DNA from: Apophysomyces variabilis
Taxonomy: Eukaryota > Mucoromycota > Mucoromycetes > Mucorales > Mucoraceae
Direction of reading: 5' to 3'
Length of the DNA stretch: 64,000 nucleotides
NCBI GenBank assembly: GCA_002749535.1
Contig: MZZL01000407.1
Location: forward strand, 172,792 to 236,791
Part shown: one piece after another, positions 34,712 through 47,200 of the stretch
Numbering within the stretch: the stretch's first letter is position 1
Layout: each line of letters begins with the position of its first letter
Program-made: the position numbers and the translations under genes
Notes under the pieces: model-generated
Seen by the model: the letters and a program-made list of their open reading frames with translations, nothing else
Told to the model about the DNA's origin: nothing
Database searches by the model: none

Positions 34712-35898
34712 ATGGACGCTACTGCTACATCAACACCACCAGCACCATTATCTACAGCTAACTCCATGACGACCCTCTCTACGACTACCAATACTACGGC
34801 GATGGCACCGACTAACCCCTCAGCCAACACAACACTGCCTTCTCTCAGTTCAGTGCCGGCCGCTGCAAAATGGATACAGGAGAATGAAGACAGCGATTCC
34901 GATCAAGTTGGCTTAGTTCCTCATAATCGTGGTTATAAACATATCCTTTTTTTTCCAATCCTATGCCCATGTGTTTTCTCTAATGAGAAAAGACAGAAAA
35001 CAGACTTTGCTTTTTTGTTATTTACTTCATTTTATCCTTGACTTTTGTCCTTTTTATGTGATTACTGAAGAAATGGGCTACTTCTGATGCACAATTCGGT
35101 GGTAACAAATTGCGCGCTCCTAAACCATTGCAAGAAGAAACTGAGGTAAACGAAAAGACAACGGAAGGGGAGGGCGGGGTAAGATTCTGGACATGAAGAT
35201 GAAACTTATTCTTCATCAAATCAAAGTATACCAATGCGGGCAAGACACGAACAGTGATAAAACGAAAGCGAAAGAGAATGGATGAAGAGATTTCTGATGA
35301 AGAAAGCGATCCTTATTCCTTGATTAATATTGAAGGTTTGAGAAGAAGAAAAGAAGGAAAGGTTCTGTTCTTTGTTTTTGCTAATATAAAGGGTCGGTTA
35401 GACATTTTGAGTCCAATTGAATCGCCTACCGATATCGTCCGTCGACCAGCACTTCATCGTATTCTCAAATCACGTCAAATCGAAGCGTTAGCCCGAAGTG
35501 CTATGGAATTTATCGAGAGTGAAAAGAACTTTAACAAAATCTTGAGCAGGCTGAGTGCCATTCTTCATCAGGACGACCCTCGCTATCTCGATCTCACGTT
35601 CGAACGTCCACCGGAGAAAAGAAAAAGAAAAGAGGAAGAAGGGGGAGGAGGAGATGAAAAAGAAAGCAGTAATTCAGGAGAGGATATAGAAGCCATCGAA
35701 GCGGTGCGGCGCGTACGCGAACTGTTATTAGAGAACATCAACTTTAGCAATGAATACTTACAACGACTGCAAGGTGCTCGTGATAAACTGTGCAAGGCAC
35801 ATATGCAGAAAACGACTTTGTGGAAACAACTCAAGTCTAATTCGAAAGAACAAGACAAGCGACCAAGCAAATATCGTGATGATAGCGGATATAATTGA
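34712..35898 (+). CDS. RXT2: RXT2-like subunit of the Rpd3L histone deacetylase complex
   Basis: Rxt2 is a subunit of the large Rpd3/Sin3 deacetylase complex that represses transcription. Exons: 34712-34940, 35066-35145, 35227-35335 and 35402-35898; 304 residues. After a Ser/Thr/Pro-rich N-terminus comes NRGYKLKKW, then TVIKRKRKRMDEE, DPYSLINIEDILSPIESPTD and VRRPALHRILKSRQIEALAR, which resemble the Rxt2 N-terminal domain in order and spacing. The rest is charged: a Glu/Gly/Lys-rich stretch and a helical tail that may form a coiled coil. The first coding intron begins ATATCCTTT and ends AC, and only this junction gives the conserved GYKLK. Start chosen at 34712 because an upstream ATG is out of frame after leader splicing. 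Family call is from pattern memory. Confidence 0.72.
34941..35065 (+). other. U12-type AT-AC intron in the RXT2-like gene
   Basis: 125-base intron with the donor ATATCCTTT, a perfect match to the AT-AC class of minor-spliceosome introns. A branch-site match TCCTTGAC (35035-35042) lies 24 bases before the 3' end TTAC. Splicing here joins AAAC to TGAAG in frame, reading GYKLKKW. No GT donor near the exon end keeps the frame. Confidence 0.7.
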
Positions 35899-37491
35899 AC
35901 CAACATCAACAACAAAGAACAAAGCAGCGCAAGCAAGAAAAATTATTGACTTCTCTTTTATTTCGTTTTATTTCCAATTTGCTTCATGAGGCATTTCGAG
36001 GGTAGTGACACAAAACCGTAATCTTTTTTATCATTTGGTCTTCTTTATTTGGGAAGAAAAATTTCAACGTCCTTTTTTTTCCTTTTTTTTTTTTTTTGAC
36101 TCTATGGTCGAACGGGAGGAAAAAAAGGGAGTAAGCGATTTCAATTTTTTTTTAAAATGGATCCATTGGTTCAATGGCTAAAGCTACGAAAGGAAGTCCG
36201 GATATTTTAGCTCATGGAGTTGTTTTTATGATGTAATGGATCCATTGCATTGTTTGAGCGGGAGAAAAGAGAAAAAGAGAAAACAAGGAGCGAGCTACAT
36301 CGTCCCTTTCCAAAGGACATCTGAACCAGGATCTGACCCATTCGTTGCTGCACGGGGCACTAACGCACAATGAAGTCGAAACCAAGGAATGAGAGTTTAT
36401 CGTTTTCATTATGTTCTGCTTCTGTGCCGCTCCACGCCGTCACCATGGCGAAATGGACCCCGTGCTCTCTTCTACAGAAATCATTTATATTCTCTTGGAT
36501 CCATTCTATTTGCTTAAAGATGAAATGATCTCTTCCGACTTGTCATATTCCGCTTTTTGCAATAGAAATAGAGTAACACAAGTTTTTGGAGACAACAGCC
36601 AAAAAAAAAAAGTTTAAAGGGAGAAAAAGGTATCCGCACTGCATGATGGCATCATACTACCGCATGCCAAAAGAAAGAGAGATAGAGAAAAATAACAGTT
36701 GGCACTCGGCAGGTATTCAGATGAGGTAGGTATATTCTATTAGTACTCTTTTGTTGACCAATGCTATTTGACAGAGAGATGAAAGTGCAGGAAGATGTAA
36801 CGTTGTGTAAAAGTCTTTGTGCGCTTCTCTCGTTTTGGTTAGCATTTTCTATAGAAAACGAAAGACAGGACAATGATCTATTCTTTCTTCTTCTTATGGA
36901 GAGAAAGGAGTGGTAGCCATTTAATCCATGGACCCTTACTAGTTTCCGCACGACAAAAAGTTTTCAATTTTTTTTCCATAGTGACAAAAGTTTATTTTAT
37001 GAAGAAATTTCTGATACAAAAGAATGAGGAGAAATAATAAGCTCTTTGGATTGAATGCCAAAAAGAGGGTTTGTTTTTTTTTTCTTTTCTCGGGTTAAGG
37101 AATAGATGAACATGCATCCAAAGAAAGAGAGACAGAGAGAGAGTGAGAGAAAGGAGTTCGGGGAAGAAGGGGAAAGGAAGAAAATGGTTTGATCAGCGTT
37201 GAATGCAAAATCCCCAATGAAATGTCCATAACTCCCGCATCCCTGTTTCTCATCATTCTTTATCTCTCTCTATCTTAATTTTTCCCGCAATTCCCTTTTC
37301 TTTTTTTTTTGTCTTGGTGTCTAACGGCAAGAAAAGAGGGAGGAAAAAAGAATAAAAAAGAAAGAAACAGAAACATAGTACACACAAAAACTTTTTTAAA
37401 TGAAAAGTTTTGTTTCATAGAACAATAATATAAAAGTAGTAATAGTAGTAAGTAATATAGAGAGAGGGGGGATAATAAATGTTGCATGGAC
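35899..37491. other. Convergent 3' region, RXT2-like / acidic-protein gene
   Basis: 1.6 kb between convergent genes, rich in poly-T and polypurine runs (for example 37115-37160). The decamer GGATCCATTG occurs near 36160 and 36237, with a near copy at 36498. Short frames are low complexity. Nothing coding seen. Confidence 0.5.
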
Positions 37492-38199
37492 TTAATGTCG
37501 GTGCATGACAGCTTCGAATGCATGTTGCAAACTCTCGGCGAATCCCAACTGTGGTTGTTCACGGTGATGAGGATGCTGATGAGGGTAAAGGGGATATTTC
37601 AAAGAGGAAAAAAGAGGAGGAGCAGGACCTGTTGCGGATGGGAGTGGAACCATGACTCCTAGTGGTAAATCATCATCCGTATCGTTCTCATCGTCGTCAT
37701 CCTCCTCGTCCTCATCGGCAGCGCTGCTGCTGTTCATACTACTGCTATGGTGACTACGATGGTCTCGGAACAAACCAGAGGATTTTGGATGGTGGAGGGA
37801 CATGGATCGTATGGCTAAAGAGGAGCGTACTGCCGGATGGGTTACACGTGCGGGTTCATAGGAACGTCGTCGATGATTCGCCTGCAAGGATGCATCATGA
37901 TCTAACTTGCCTCGGACCCTTTCCTTGTATTTTTCCGCAGCCGAACGACCATATTTCCGATCGCCTTGAAGTGCAGCAATGGGTACAAGGTCTTCATCAT
38001 CTTCGTCCGAAGTGTCATCCAACAAGGACCGGGAAGGATGTCGCATAAGGACCTGACTAAGAGGAATATCATCATCATCCTCTTTCTCTTCATTCTTGTT
38101 GTTGCTATCACCGCACGGATACATTGACCAGGAAGGATGCATTGCCATAGGATAATGAGTTGGGTGAAAAGGGTCTGAGAAGGTAAGTTTAGCTGACAT
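37492..38199 (-). CDS. Acidic low-complexity protein with repeated D/E-x-P-[LI] motifs
   Basis: Single exon, 235 residues, no recognised domain, probably largely disordered. It has three similar short motifs, each after an acidic run: DDDIPLSQV (about residues 42-50), DEDLVPIAAL (about 69-78) and DDDLPLGVM (about 175-183). A basic Arg/Ser stretch, a His/Ser-rich block (LFRDHRSHHSSSMNSSS) and a Pro/His-rich end surround them. The last 18 residues (LGFAESLQHAFEAVMHRH) could form an amphipathic helix. The repeated acidic-hydrophobic-Pro motif suggests a short docking motif used several times. Codon use and the length of the uninterrupted frame support it being real; the opposite strand frame is its shadow. 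Confidence 0.6.
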   Translation of the reverse strand: MSAKLTFSDPFHPTHYPMAMHPSWSMYPCGDSNNKNEEKEDDDDIPLSQVLMRHPSRSLLDDTSDEDDEDLVPIAALQGDRKYGRSAAEKYKERVRGKLDHDASLQANHRRRSYEPARVTHPAVRSSLAIRSMSLHHPKSSGLFRDHRSHHSSSMNSSSAADEDEEDDDDENDTDDDLPLGVMVPLPSATGPAPPLFSSLKYPLYPHQHPHHREQPQLGFAESLQHAFEAVMHRH

Positions 38200-38389
38200 T
38201 TGGGAAACAATAAAGAATAAGAAATAAAAAAGAAAGACAATTTTCTCTTATTTTTCGGATTTGCTTCGTTTGTTTATATGTGCAATTTAAAAAAAAGTTT
38301 AAGAAAAAGGAGGCTGCATTTTTAAATTATAAAAAGGAGAAAAGAAAAAAAAAGAATAGAACAAAAACATGGAATGGGAGTGAGTGAAT

Positions 38390-38605
38390 TTCAGCAAGTG
38401 AGTGAATGAGTGCGTGTGTATGTGTCTGAATATAGATGATCAACATTCAAGTGATTAAAAAGGCGTGCGTGAATCCAGAAAGAAAAAAAAGGGGGGAAGG
38501 GTTAAGAAAGAGAAGAGCGTGCGTGTATTTGTGGGTGCATGTCTTGATGTTTGTGCGCGCATGTGTATCAGTTTGTTTATGTGTGTATGTGTATGTGCAT
38601 TCAAG
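38390..38605. repeat. TG-rich simple-sequence tract
   Basis: Imperfect alternating purine-pyrimidine sequence, with many GTGTGTATGTG, GTGCGCGCATG and TGAGTGAATGAG steps, broken by a purine run near 38478-38515. It lies 200-400 bases upstream of the acidic-protein gene. Such tracts are prone to length change and can adopt left-handed DNA. Confidence 0.55.
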
Positions 38606-38707
38606 GAGTTTTAATCCCAAGTATATAAGTGTAGAACTCAGAAATGAAAAAAAATAAAAAAAAATGCAGGGTCCTTTCACTGAATTAACTAACATGATAA
38701 AAGGAGG

Positions 38708-38735
38708 TTAGACCCAAAAACCTCATGGTCTAACT
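38708..38735. repeat. Inverted repeat GTTAGACC / GGTCTAAC
   Basis: Perfect 8-base arms, 38708-38715 and 38728-38735, around a 12-base loop. It may be a protein-binding palindrome or chance; there is no terminator role to expect in this position. Confidence 0.4.
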
Positions 38736-39511
38736 TACGTCTCCAAATAAAGAAAAATAAAGAAGATAGTGTAAGCTACCCATAGGATGAACGCATTGTA
38801 CAGCACATAATTTATTTAAGTCTCTAATACATTGCAAACAGCCAATGAGCAAGAGAACATAACATAGAACTTAGTACTATTTCAAAGCTGGGTAATGTAA
38901 CGAGGCAACATTTAGTTCTATAGGAGAAGGAAAACATGGTTACATGGACTGTGCTCTGTGAGCAAAGAGAGATCATAAACTCAGATTTTGCAGAAATTAA
39001 AAGCAATGGCTACACTTCAATGGGCTAGATTATGAGTGGCAAAGTTTTAAGTGCTTTTAGTGTTATTTGTACAGTTACTCTGATCCTCCAATCCCCATTT
39101 ATTTGCAAGCAAAAAGCGTTTTGTCCCAAACTAAAGTGAATCGTAGAACATCCCAAAAGCTGCTTCTTCCGTATGACTGGATGACTTTCCTTTTTTGACA
39201 GGAGAGACCGAATGCCTTCTTTCTTCTCCTAAACTTTATATGCAAGATTATCCGTCATCAGTAAACGGGGAAAAGGTAACCGAGAATAATCCAAAACTAA
39301 ACACTAGGGTTGATTTACATTACTGTCGCTTAACCGACAACAGTAAATGCCCAAATGTGGCCTTCAGGATTATGGGCTCCGTGACCATGCCTGTAATGAA
39401 GAAAAATTTGAAGCACCGCTAAGGATTACGTCGAAATGTGCCAGCTTCGCTCTCTTTTTTCTTGTCTTTTTTTGTCTTCTTCGTTTGTTATCTTAGTATA
39501 CTTTGGGAAAT

Positions 39512-40779
<1,268 letters not shown>

Positions 40780-41144
40780 CATTATGAAATATACTTTCGA
40801 ACTGAATAACTATTTTCGTACTACTAAAGCTATCTTCACATCAAACCAAAATACTATGCTATAAGCTTTTCTTTTGTGTTGGAAGGTGATGAGGATTTAT
40901 ACTGCGCTGAAAAAGCAGGAAAATGGGAATGAAAATGGGATGCTTTATGAGTGCATTGAATGCAATTTATTCTTAAAAGGAAGGTTGAAGCAGGTTTATC
41001 CGTGATAGTTAGATCTGGCTTGTAATCTCATCTTATTCGACCCGACGCGCTGACCAAAAGCGTCATCTCTATGTAAAATGGAAAAAGGAAAGCGTATCAA
41101 ATGTCAGTAAGCTTCTTCATTGAGCCGTTGGGTCCATCAAAAAC
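40780..41144. other. Convergent 3' region, Rab7 / alkaline phosphatase
   Basis: 365 bases holding the 3' ends of both genes. Nothing coding is seen, unless the phosphatase stop codon region is alternatively spliced into it. Confidence 0.5.
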
Positions 41145-43306
41145 TTACGCCTTCAGCTTTTTGGTAATGGAGTTAAGATCCAGCTCGAGATAATCCACAA
41201 TGAAATCTCCAATTTCAATGTTTTCATGGCTTCCTCGCAGTTTCTCGGCTCCAACGCCGTGGGCATAAAGATTCACATCCACGGCAGTATGTCCATGGGT
41301 TGTCCACTATTTCTTTGCATGAGTTCCATCGGGCGTAACTTGCAAACGATTACAACTTACACCAATTAATGCACGTTTGCTAACCATATCTGAGAACAAC
41401 CATGCAAGCTCTTCTGTGGTCTTGTTCCTGTCTTGCCAAGCGAAAATTCGGTTGATCTCGTACTTTGTTGGGTCATTGATGCCCAGTCCAGTCGAAATCA
41501 GTTCATCAACAAGATACTCTTTAGTAGCAGTGCCACGCTCTAGTGCATCTGCCCACGCAAGGGATAGAACTTCGGAAGAGTTTTGGACTCGGCTAATGAC
41601 TTCAGGGTTCCTGAGAGAATCCAAGAAAAAGGAAAAGGGAATCGATCCGTTAACAATGCCTTTTCACACAAAGAACGTTTCTCTATCTCTCACTATCTTT
41701 ACCATTTGTACTCGGGATAATCTTCAGTCAATTGTCTTCCAAGTGATAAGCCGCCCGTTTCATGGTCACTGGTAGAAATGACAACCGTACCTGGATGTTC
41801 GTTTACAAACTGCTTGACAACTTCAACCGTTTGGTGATACTGCCAAATATCATGAACATGAGCAGCAGGGTCATTTCTATTAAATAAAACAAAAAGGAAA
41901 GCGGCAGAGGGCCCATTTGTTTATCTAATCCAGTGGCTTCGATGCATGAATACAAAAAAAAAACTTACGTATGACCTGCCATGTCGATACGGCTTCCTTC
42001 GATCATCAAAAAGAAGCCACGATCGGAACCTCTGGTAGCCTCTTCTAGGATAGCAAGTGCCTTTTGTGTCATTTCCTTTAAAGACGGCTGTTCTGACGGA
42101 ATTCGGTCCATTTCGTAGGACATATGCTATATGATGTATGTATTGCATGAGTCACGTCGTCAGGGCATGTGTCAGAAAAAAATCATGTTTTTGTTTTATC
42201 GCTTTGTTTACCTGAGAAGCAAATAATCCCATAACAGGCAAAGGTGCTGTCGCAGATGTAAGAGCATCGAACTCTGATCGGGTTGTGTAAACTTCCCAAC
42301 CATACTTATCCTTAGCTTCTTGCAGCAGGTCCCGATCATCCGCCCGGCAACTTCCCTCGGTTTTATTGCTCTGAAACTCACATAGACCACCACCAAACAT
42401 CAGATCAATGGTTCTGCCAAGAGGTGTTTCGCCAATTTGCTGCACGGCGATTTCATTCTCCATATTTCGATCGATAACGTGAGCACAAAAAGATGCAGGC
42501 GTGGCATGTGTAATACGCGAAGTTGCCACGAGACCAGTCAGCATGTTCTTCTGGAGTTTCGCAGATTCCAACACAGTACCACAGGGCACCTGTCTGGGAT
42601 CCACTACAAACCGACAGCCATAAGACACACAGGACAAGAGCAAAAAGGGGGAGGAAACGAGAAGGATTATTCTCCGATAGAACTTACCACCGATGGCGCC
42701 GTTGTACGACTTTAAAGCGCAAGAGAATGCTGTGGCTCCCGCTGCGCTGTCTGTAACAAGACTCGACGAACTCTCTGTCCTGCTGTGGCCCACGTGGATC
42801 TTGTCAAGCGGAAGAAGGTTCTCTCGGGGTGACAAGTTCTCGCGCCAACCGTGATACTGACGGGCAAACGTCTCAGAAGCAGGACCAAATCCATCACTAA
42901 TCATCATGATCACATTCTTTCGACGGTCCACTAAGAATAACCGACCAGACGGTAAGTTTCTGTTTTCTTTCCTTGTCGTTCTCTCTCCCTTATCCCCCCT
43001 AAGTTCCCCTCTTTTTCATATTTGACTCTGTTTTCACCTGGTTTTGCAGCAAACGGAGTTATCAGATAGCCTATCAGGATCACGCTAACGACACCAACTG
43101 CAACCATGGTTCCTATCACGACACGCCTCCTTACTTGCTGTTTCTAAAAGAAAAGGGGACGAGAAAACAGAAAGTCAAAGAAAGAACAAGGGAAAAGGAG
43201 GAAAAAAAACAGGGACATTTGGGATATGTAAAATCGTTACCTTTTGTGGCCGTTCAGATATCAACGGAATCGAGCTGTAGTCGGTGTTATTATTACCGGG
43301 CGGCAT
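41145..43306 (-). CDS. PHO8: Vacuolar-type alkaline phosphatase (Pho8-like)
   Basis: Metal-dependent phosphomonoesterase anchored in the vacuole membrane as a type II protein. Eight exons: 43306-43241, 43143-43038, 42930-42688, 42603-42212, 42126-41969, 41876-41703, 41610-41361 and 41306-41145; in phase, 516 residues. A short cytosolic N-terminus with basic QQVRRRVVIG precedes the membrane anchor (about residues 33-50). Then come KNVIMMISDGFGPAS, the nucleophile motif TDSAAGATAF, MIEGSRIDMAGHTND, TSDHETGG and WTTHGHTAVDV, all metal or catalytic motifs of the family. N-x-S/T sites are present in the lumenal part. The TAA stop overlaps a perfect GTAAGT donor sequence. Identity near certain. Confidence 0.94.
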
Positions 43307-44604
43307 ATCCAGAGATTATTCAGAGCACTTGGGAAAAACAAAGAATCAAAAGGAAAAGGGAAATTTACAAAAAGGTTTGGGTAGAAGACAAAGAGAAAAA
43401 AGAGAGAAAGGACGTTGATAGATGAAAGGGAAAAAAGATGTTGGTTGGGTTATCATGCTGACGCACGAATTCCCAATCCCGCTCCGCATCCATGGCAACC
43501 CAGCTCAACAGCGCTCTGTGACTGGTCCAAGCCTGATCTCTCGTTTTTGCCCGTGAGAAAAAGGGATTGGGCTTTCTCTCTTTCTCTCTCTAACACACAA
43601 GTCACCAGGTATCAATGATGCAATTTTGGTAGTACGGTTGCTGCTCTTTGTACTGTATTTAAAAAGCATCCAAGAAAAAGACAAGTTCGGCACTATAAGA
43701 TGCGCAACCTATTCCTTGTTGGCTAGACAGGGTAAGAGCAATACGTTCTTTTTTTTCTGCACAAAAAAAAAGATGTCGCACGCGGAGTGTGAAAACGGTT
43801 ATCTGGTCGCTGTTAAAAAGGTCTCAAACGACGCCAACTGTCAGATAATGATGGCTGCATGAAAGATAGGTGCAATTCTAATATGCTAGTCTCAGTAAAA
43901 TGTTCGAGTCACTGTCACTCTCTAGGCAAAGGACGGTATTTTTTACCGTGCAGCCAGTTATCTTAAGCCAACTGACCCTTAACCCTTTAGCTTCGTTTAA
44001 AAATTCTCGTCTCACTGATAGAAAAGAGTTGCTCTTCGGGGCGATAAACGGGAAGAGCAGAATATAAGTTAGAATTAAATGCTGATTTGCCTTACGATGG
44101 TCTATTATTTTCCCCATAGCACTTCGTCAGTGTATGAATTTCAGCAAGAACTTACAATGGGATTTGAGGTGTGATAATGAACGAAAGCAAATAAAAGCAG
44201 CAAAATGCCATTCTAAACGCTTACGTAATACTACCAGATTATTTGGCGAGACAATGTTAAAATTCATAAAGGACATCCACATTTATGCTAGAGTTTCATA
44301 ACACAAAAATACGGTTAATTCTCTGTAGGCCATAGGGTCGACAACATCACAGATTACGGAAACTGGGAAGATAGCGAACCTAAAGTAAGACTTTCACCCA
44401 ATGATCTTACAATCAAACTCAGACTAGCTCAGGACGCAACATTACAGTACTTGACTGCATAATGTCTCTTGTTATTGAACTCTTTGTAATTCTCGCTGCA
44501 CTATCTTTTTATTAAATAATAGATAGTACATTGGGTACCAATGCTCCCATCTGCAGGAGGCTCGAAAACATTAGTTCTTGGTTCAAATACTGAGAATCTT
44601 CTTG
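43307..44604. other. Phosphatase promoter and gene-poor sequence
   Basis: The first 300 bases are the upstream region of the alkaline phosphatase gene, with a GA-rich block and a more GC-rich patch near 43440-43520. The rest is AT-rich with short frames and no supported gene. Confidence 0.45.
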
Positions 44605-45103
44605 TCAATAAGCGACCGAAGCGAGGTGCTGACGTTGTTTTTGCGCAATAATGGTAATTGAATGTTTGATATTGTCAAATACAAGCACCGCATCATTGAA
44701 ATTTTGTTCCATAGCTGTATTATTATAGGCAGAGGCAAGTTTGTCAGGGGATGGCCAATCATTTGCTGGTAACTTCGGTAAAGTTATGATCGATCTTCGG
44801 TTTTCTGTACGTATATTCATCAATCCTATAATTAGCATTCAGATCATGTAACTTTGGTATCTGTATGAAGTTTCGGACAAGAATTCAAGCAAGTGGAAAA
44901 GAAAATCAATGTTACCCAAGCAAAGCGCTAAATGGAGTTAGAATATAAAAAAAGTTGATTGGATGAGACCAACCTGGCACCTACCAGCGCAAACAACCCA
45001 AAGCTGTCCAGGGTTCCATTTTATTTGTTCACGAACATGTGTGAAGGATAGCAAACGATGAGAATCACTACATACTTTCCCGCTAATTTTCACGCTGACA
45101 GGA
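44605..45103 (-). pseudogene. Possible two-exon gene or gene remnant, unknown family
   Basis: Two stretches join well: about 45103-44985, ending with LWVVCA before GTAGGT, and 44825-44605, starting after GCTAATTATAG, a textbook branch and acceptor. The phases match and the joined frame runs to a TAA. The downstream exon reads like a real protein (PKLPANDWPSPDKLASAY, then AMEQNFNDAVLVFDNIKH). However, no in-frame ATG is found in the upstream piece, and the frame further up is closed by a TAA at a TATA-like sequence (about 45120) or continues only in another frame. It may be a gene with an unseen first exon or a decayed one. No family is recognised. Confidence 0.35.
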
Positions 45104-45222
45104 CCACCAAGACGTTGAAATTATATAAAGCAGTATCACATAGTAATTTACAGTCCACTCGCTTTGTGAACGCACCAGAAAAAGTTGAAAATACTGAGAA
45201 TTAAACACAAAGTGAGGCTAAA

Positions 45223-45678
45223 TTATCGAAGGAGTACTGTATAAAAGAGATAAAGACACAACTGAAGAACATCCAGTTCAACAGACGGACCAATCGATGT
45301 GTCGGTATTGCTACGCGGCGTGCTGTCATGCCGGAAGTGATAGTCAGGGTGAGATTCTGGATCAGTTGGTGGATTCGTCAGTAAATGAAACAGCTGAAAG
45401 TTATCCAGCTCGACAAACGAACTAATAGATGGGGCAACACTCATTCGCGGCGCTTTGGTAGGCTGAGAGTAAAGGTATCGAGAAGTGCAAAAAGGTATCA
45501 TCGGGTTTGCTACGGAACGAATAAAATTTCCCATCAGTGCTTTAGATATGGACTGCTTTGTCGATATTCTTGAGAAGCAGAAACACGGTACAACGTTCAT
45601 ATTCATTTTTTTAATTCCAAAATGGAAAACTCGGCTCGTAATATCAAAGCATCCATCGAGAATCGGAATAAATGACAT
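45223..45678 (-). other. Open frame with an internal duplicated segment, uncertain
   Basis: 151-codon frame in which a stretch is repeated: PSISSFVELDNFQLFHLL and later SIGPSVELDVLQLCLYLF. The DNA shows the same, with imperfect copies at about 45259-45301 and 45385-45430. No signal peptide, domain or splice support is evident; it may be non-coding. Listed because the duplication itself is visible. Confidence 0.25.
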
Positions 45679-47200
45679 AGAAAATAATACTGGTTTTTCC
45701 TAGCATCTCGCGATGGGAGATGAAGAGAGCACATAACAGACAGTGAAACTACATGATGCATCTTTCGTAAATAATTGATGTTACTTACAGGATTTAGAAA
45801 AAAGAAAATTTCTTGTTTTGTTCCTAGAAATGACAGTTCGAACGACGTCAAACGGCCTATTCCTTGGCGAGATTCGCAACCATCCGAAATGAGTCGTTAG
45901 TTAAAATGGGGTTTTATTTAATAAAAACGCGTTTCGGTCATGCATAAGAATGATTCCTTCTTTTTCCCTTTCAAAGATGTTCTTAATTATCGCATTATTT
46001 CTAAGCGTTTGTGAGAATGCCAAGCAAAGCCTTTGAACTTCCTCAGCCGCTAGCTGCAAGAAGCTTCACCTATCCGTGTCATCAGCGTTTCCTTTTCCAG
46101 GAATCTATTGCGTTTTAATTCCGGAAAGATGAAACACGGCGGCCGATGCAGGCTCGTTTGGCAAATTATGCAAAGCCTATGATTATCTGGCTAGAAAAGA
46201 GACAATTTTAAGAACTCATACAGCTAAGTCCTGAAATAACCGTTAATTACTTCTCCTTTACGACAAACAGCACTGACTTGTGGGCTCTCGTCTGTTCTAT
46301 ATTTGGTTTATCTATTCTCTATGGGACAAGATTGATTAATTGATCGACATGGCTTAGTTGATGTCACAGTACCATTGACGAACAAATATGCAGCCACACC
46401 TTTTGCGTTACGTACAAAATCATGCGAGCATGGGGTGTTCTTGTCAAGGTAACTTGCATATGTTTTTATCCAATGAATTTTGCTCACTTTGTTTTTGTGA
46501 TAGTTGGGAAACTTGAGATAATGGGCATCGATGGCATTCCCAGACACCTATCAAAGGTCAAGAATGCGGCTGACCGAGTACGATGACCTCCTAAATACGT
46601 GCGGATCTCTATTAGAGGCTGTTTTACCGATCATAAAAAAAACTTGGTCTGCCTTAAAGCTGACTCGAATCAGAAGAAGGAAAGCACGCGACATCTACAT
46701 TCGGAAATGATCAAGATGTTCTTGAATAGCATCCCATTTGATTTCAGTCAAAACAATGTCTATTATATTTTTTAAAACGCGGGATTTCATTGTTTTCATA
46801 CAGTATATTCGCTTACCTAAAGAGCATCGTTCAAGATCATTAGCGAATTGATCCGGAGCAATGAAAAAAATACGCTTTACTTACAGCCTGCTTCAAAGGA
46901 ACCAAAAACCACCAGAAACGAGGTTAGTGCTTACTTTACACACTCACCTTTCCGAACCGTATATGTTGCCTGTTTTTCCTTTTCCCCATATCTCATCATT
47001 TAATGAGAAGTAACACAGTATTTTCAAAATATTTAATGAAGAGATGCAAGCATAAATGTAAGAACGTCCACAACGCACTCTTTCAAAGCGAAAAAAGGGA
47101 AAGCTAACAAAAAATGGCTATTGTCCACGATAATGGATGAGTATTATGTCCATGTCGCAACCCCACATCTTTTATGTGAGAGGGGGTCTTGGCAATACCT
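45679..47200. other. Gene-poor sequence
   Basis: 1.5 kb of AT-rich DNA with short unsupported frames (such as 46308-46547, minus). The right end is the 3' flank of zinc-finger gene 1. Confidence 0.45.

Larger units (their letters stand above)
38200..39511. other. Divergent promoter region, acidic protein / Rab7
   Basis: 1.3 kb upstream of both flanking genes. It contains a TG-rich tract (about 38380-38600), a short inverted repeat at 38708-38735 and AT-rich sequence. Open frames here come from the simple sequence or lack support. Confidence 0.5.

Noticed and set aside
37662..38048. Plus-strand open frame of 128 codons rich in Arg/His
   Set aside because: Antisense shadow of the acidic-protein gene; composition is the complement of Asp/Ser codons.
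38436..38695. Open frames over the TG-rich tract
   Set aside because: Encoded by simple sequence (Val/Cys/Tyr or Thr/His repeats) without any conserved features.
44575..44600. B-box-like TTGGTTCAAATAC
   Set aside because: Only a partial match and no A box or cloverleaf upstream.
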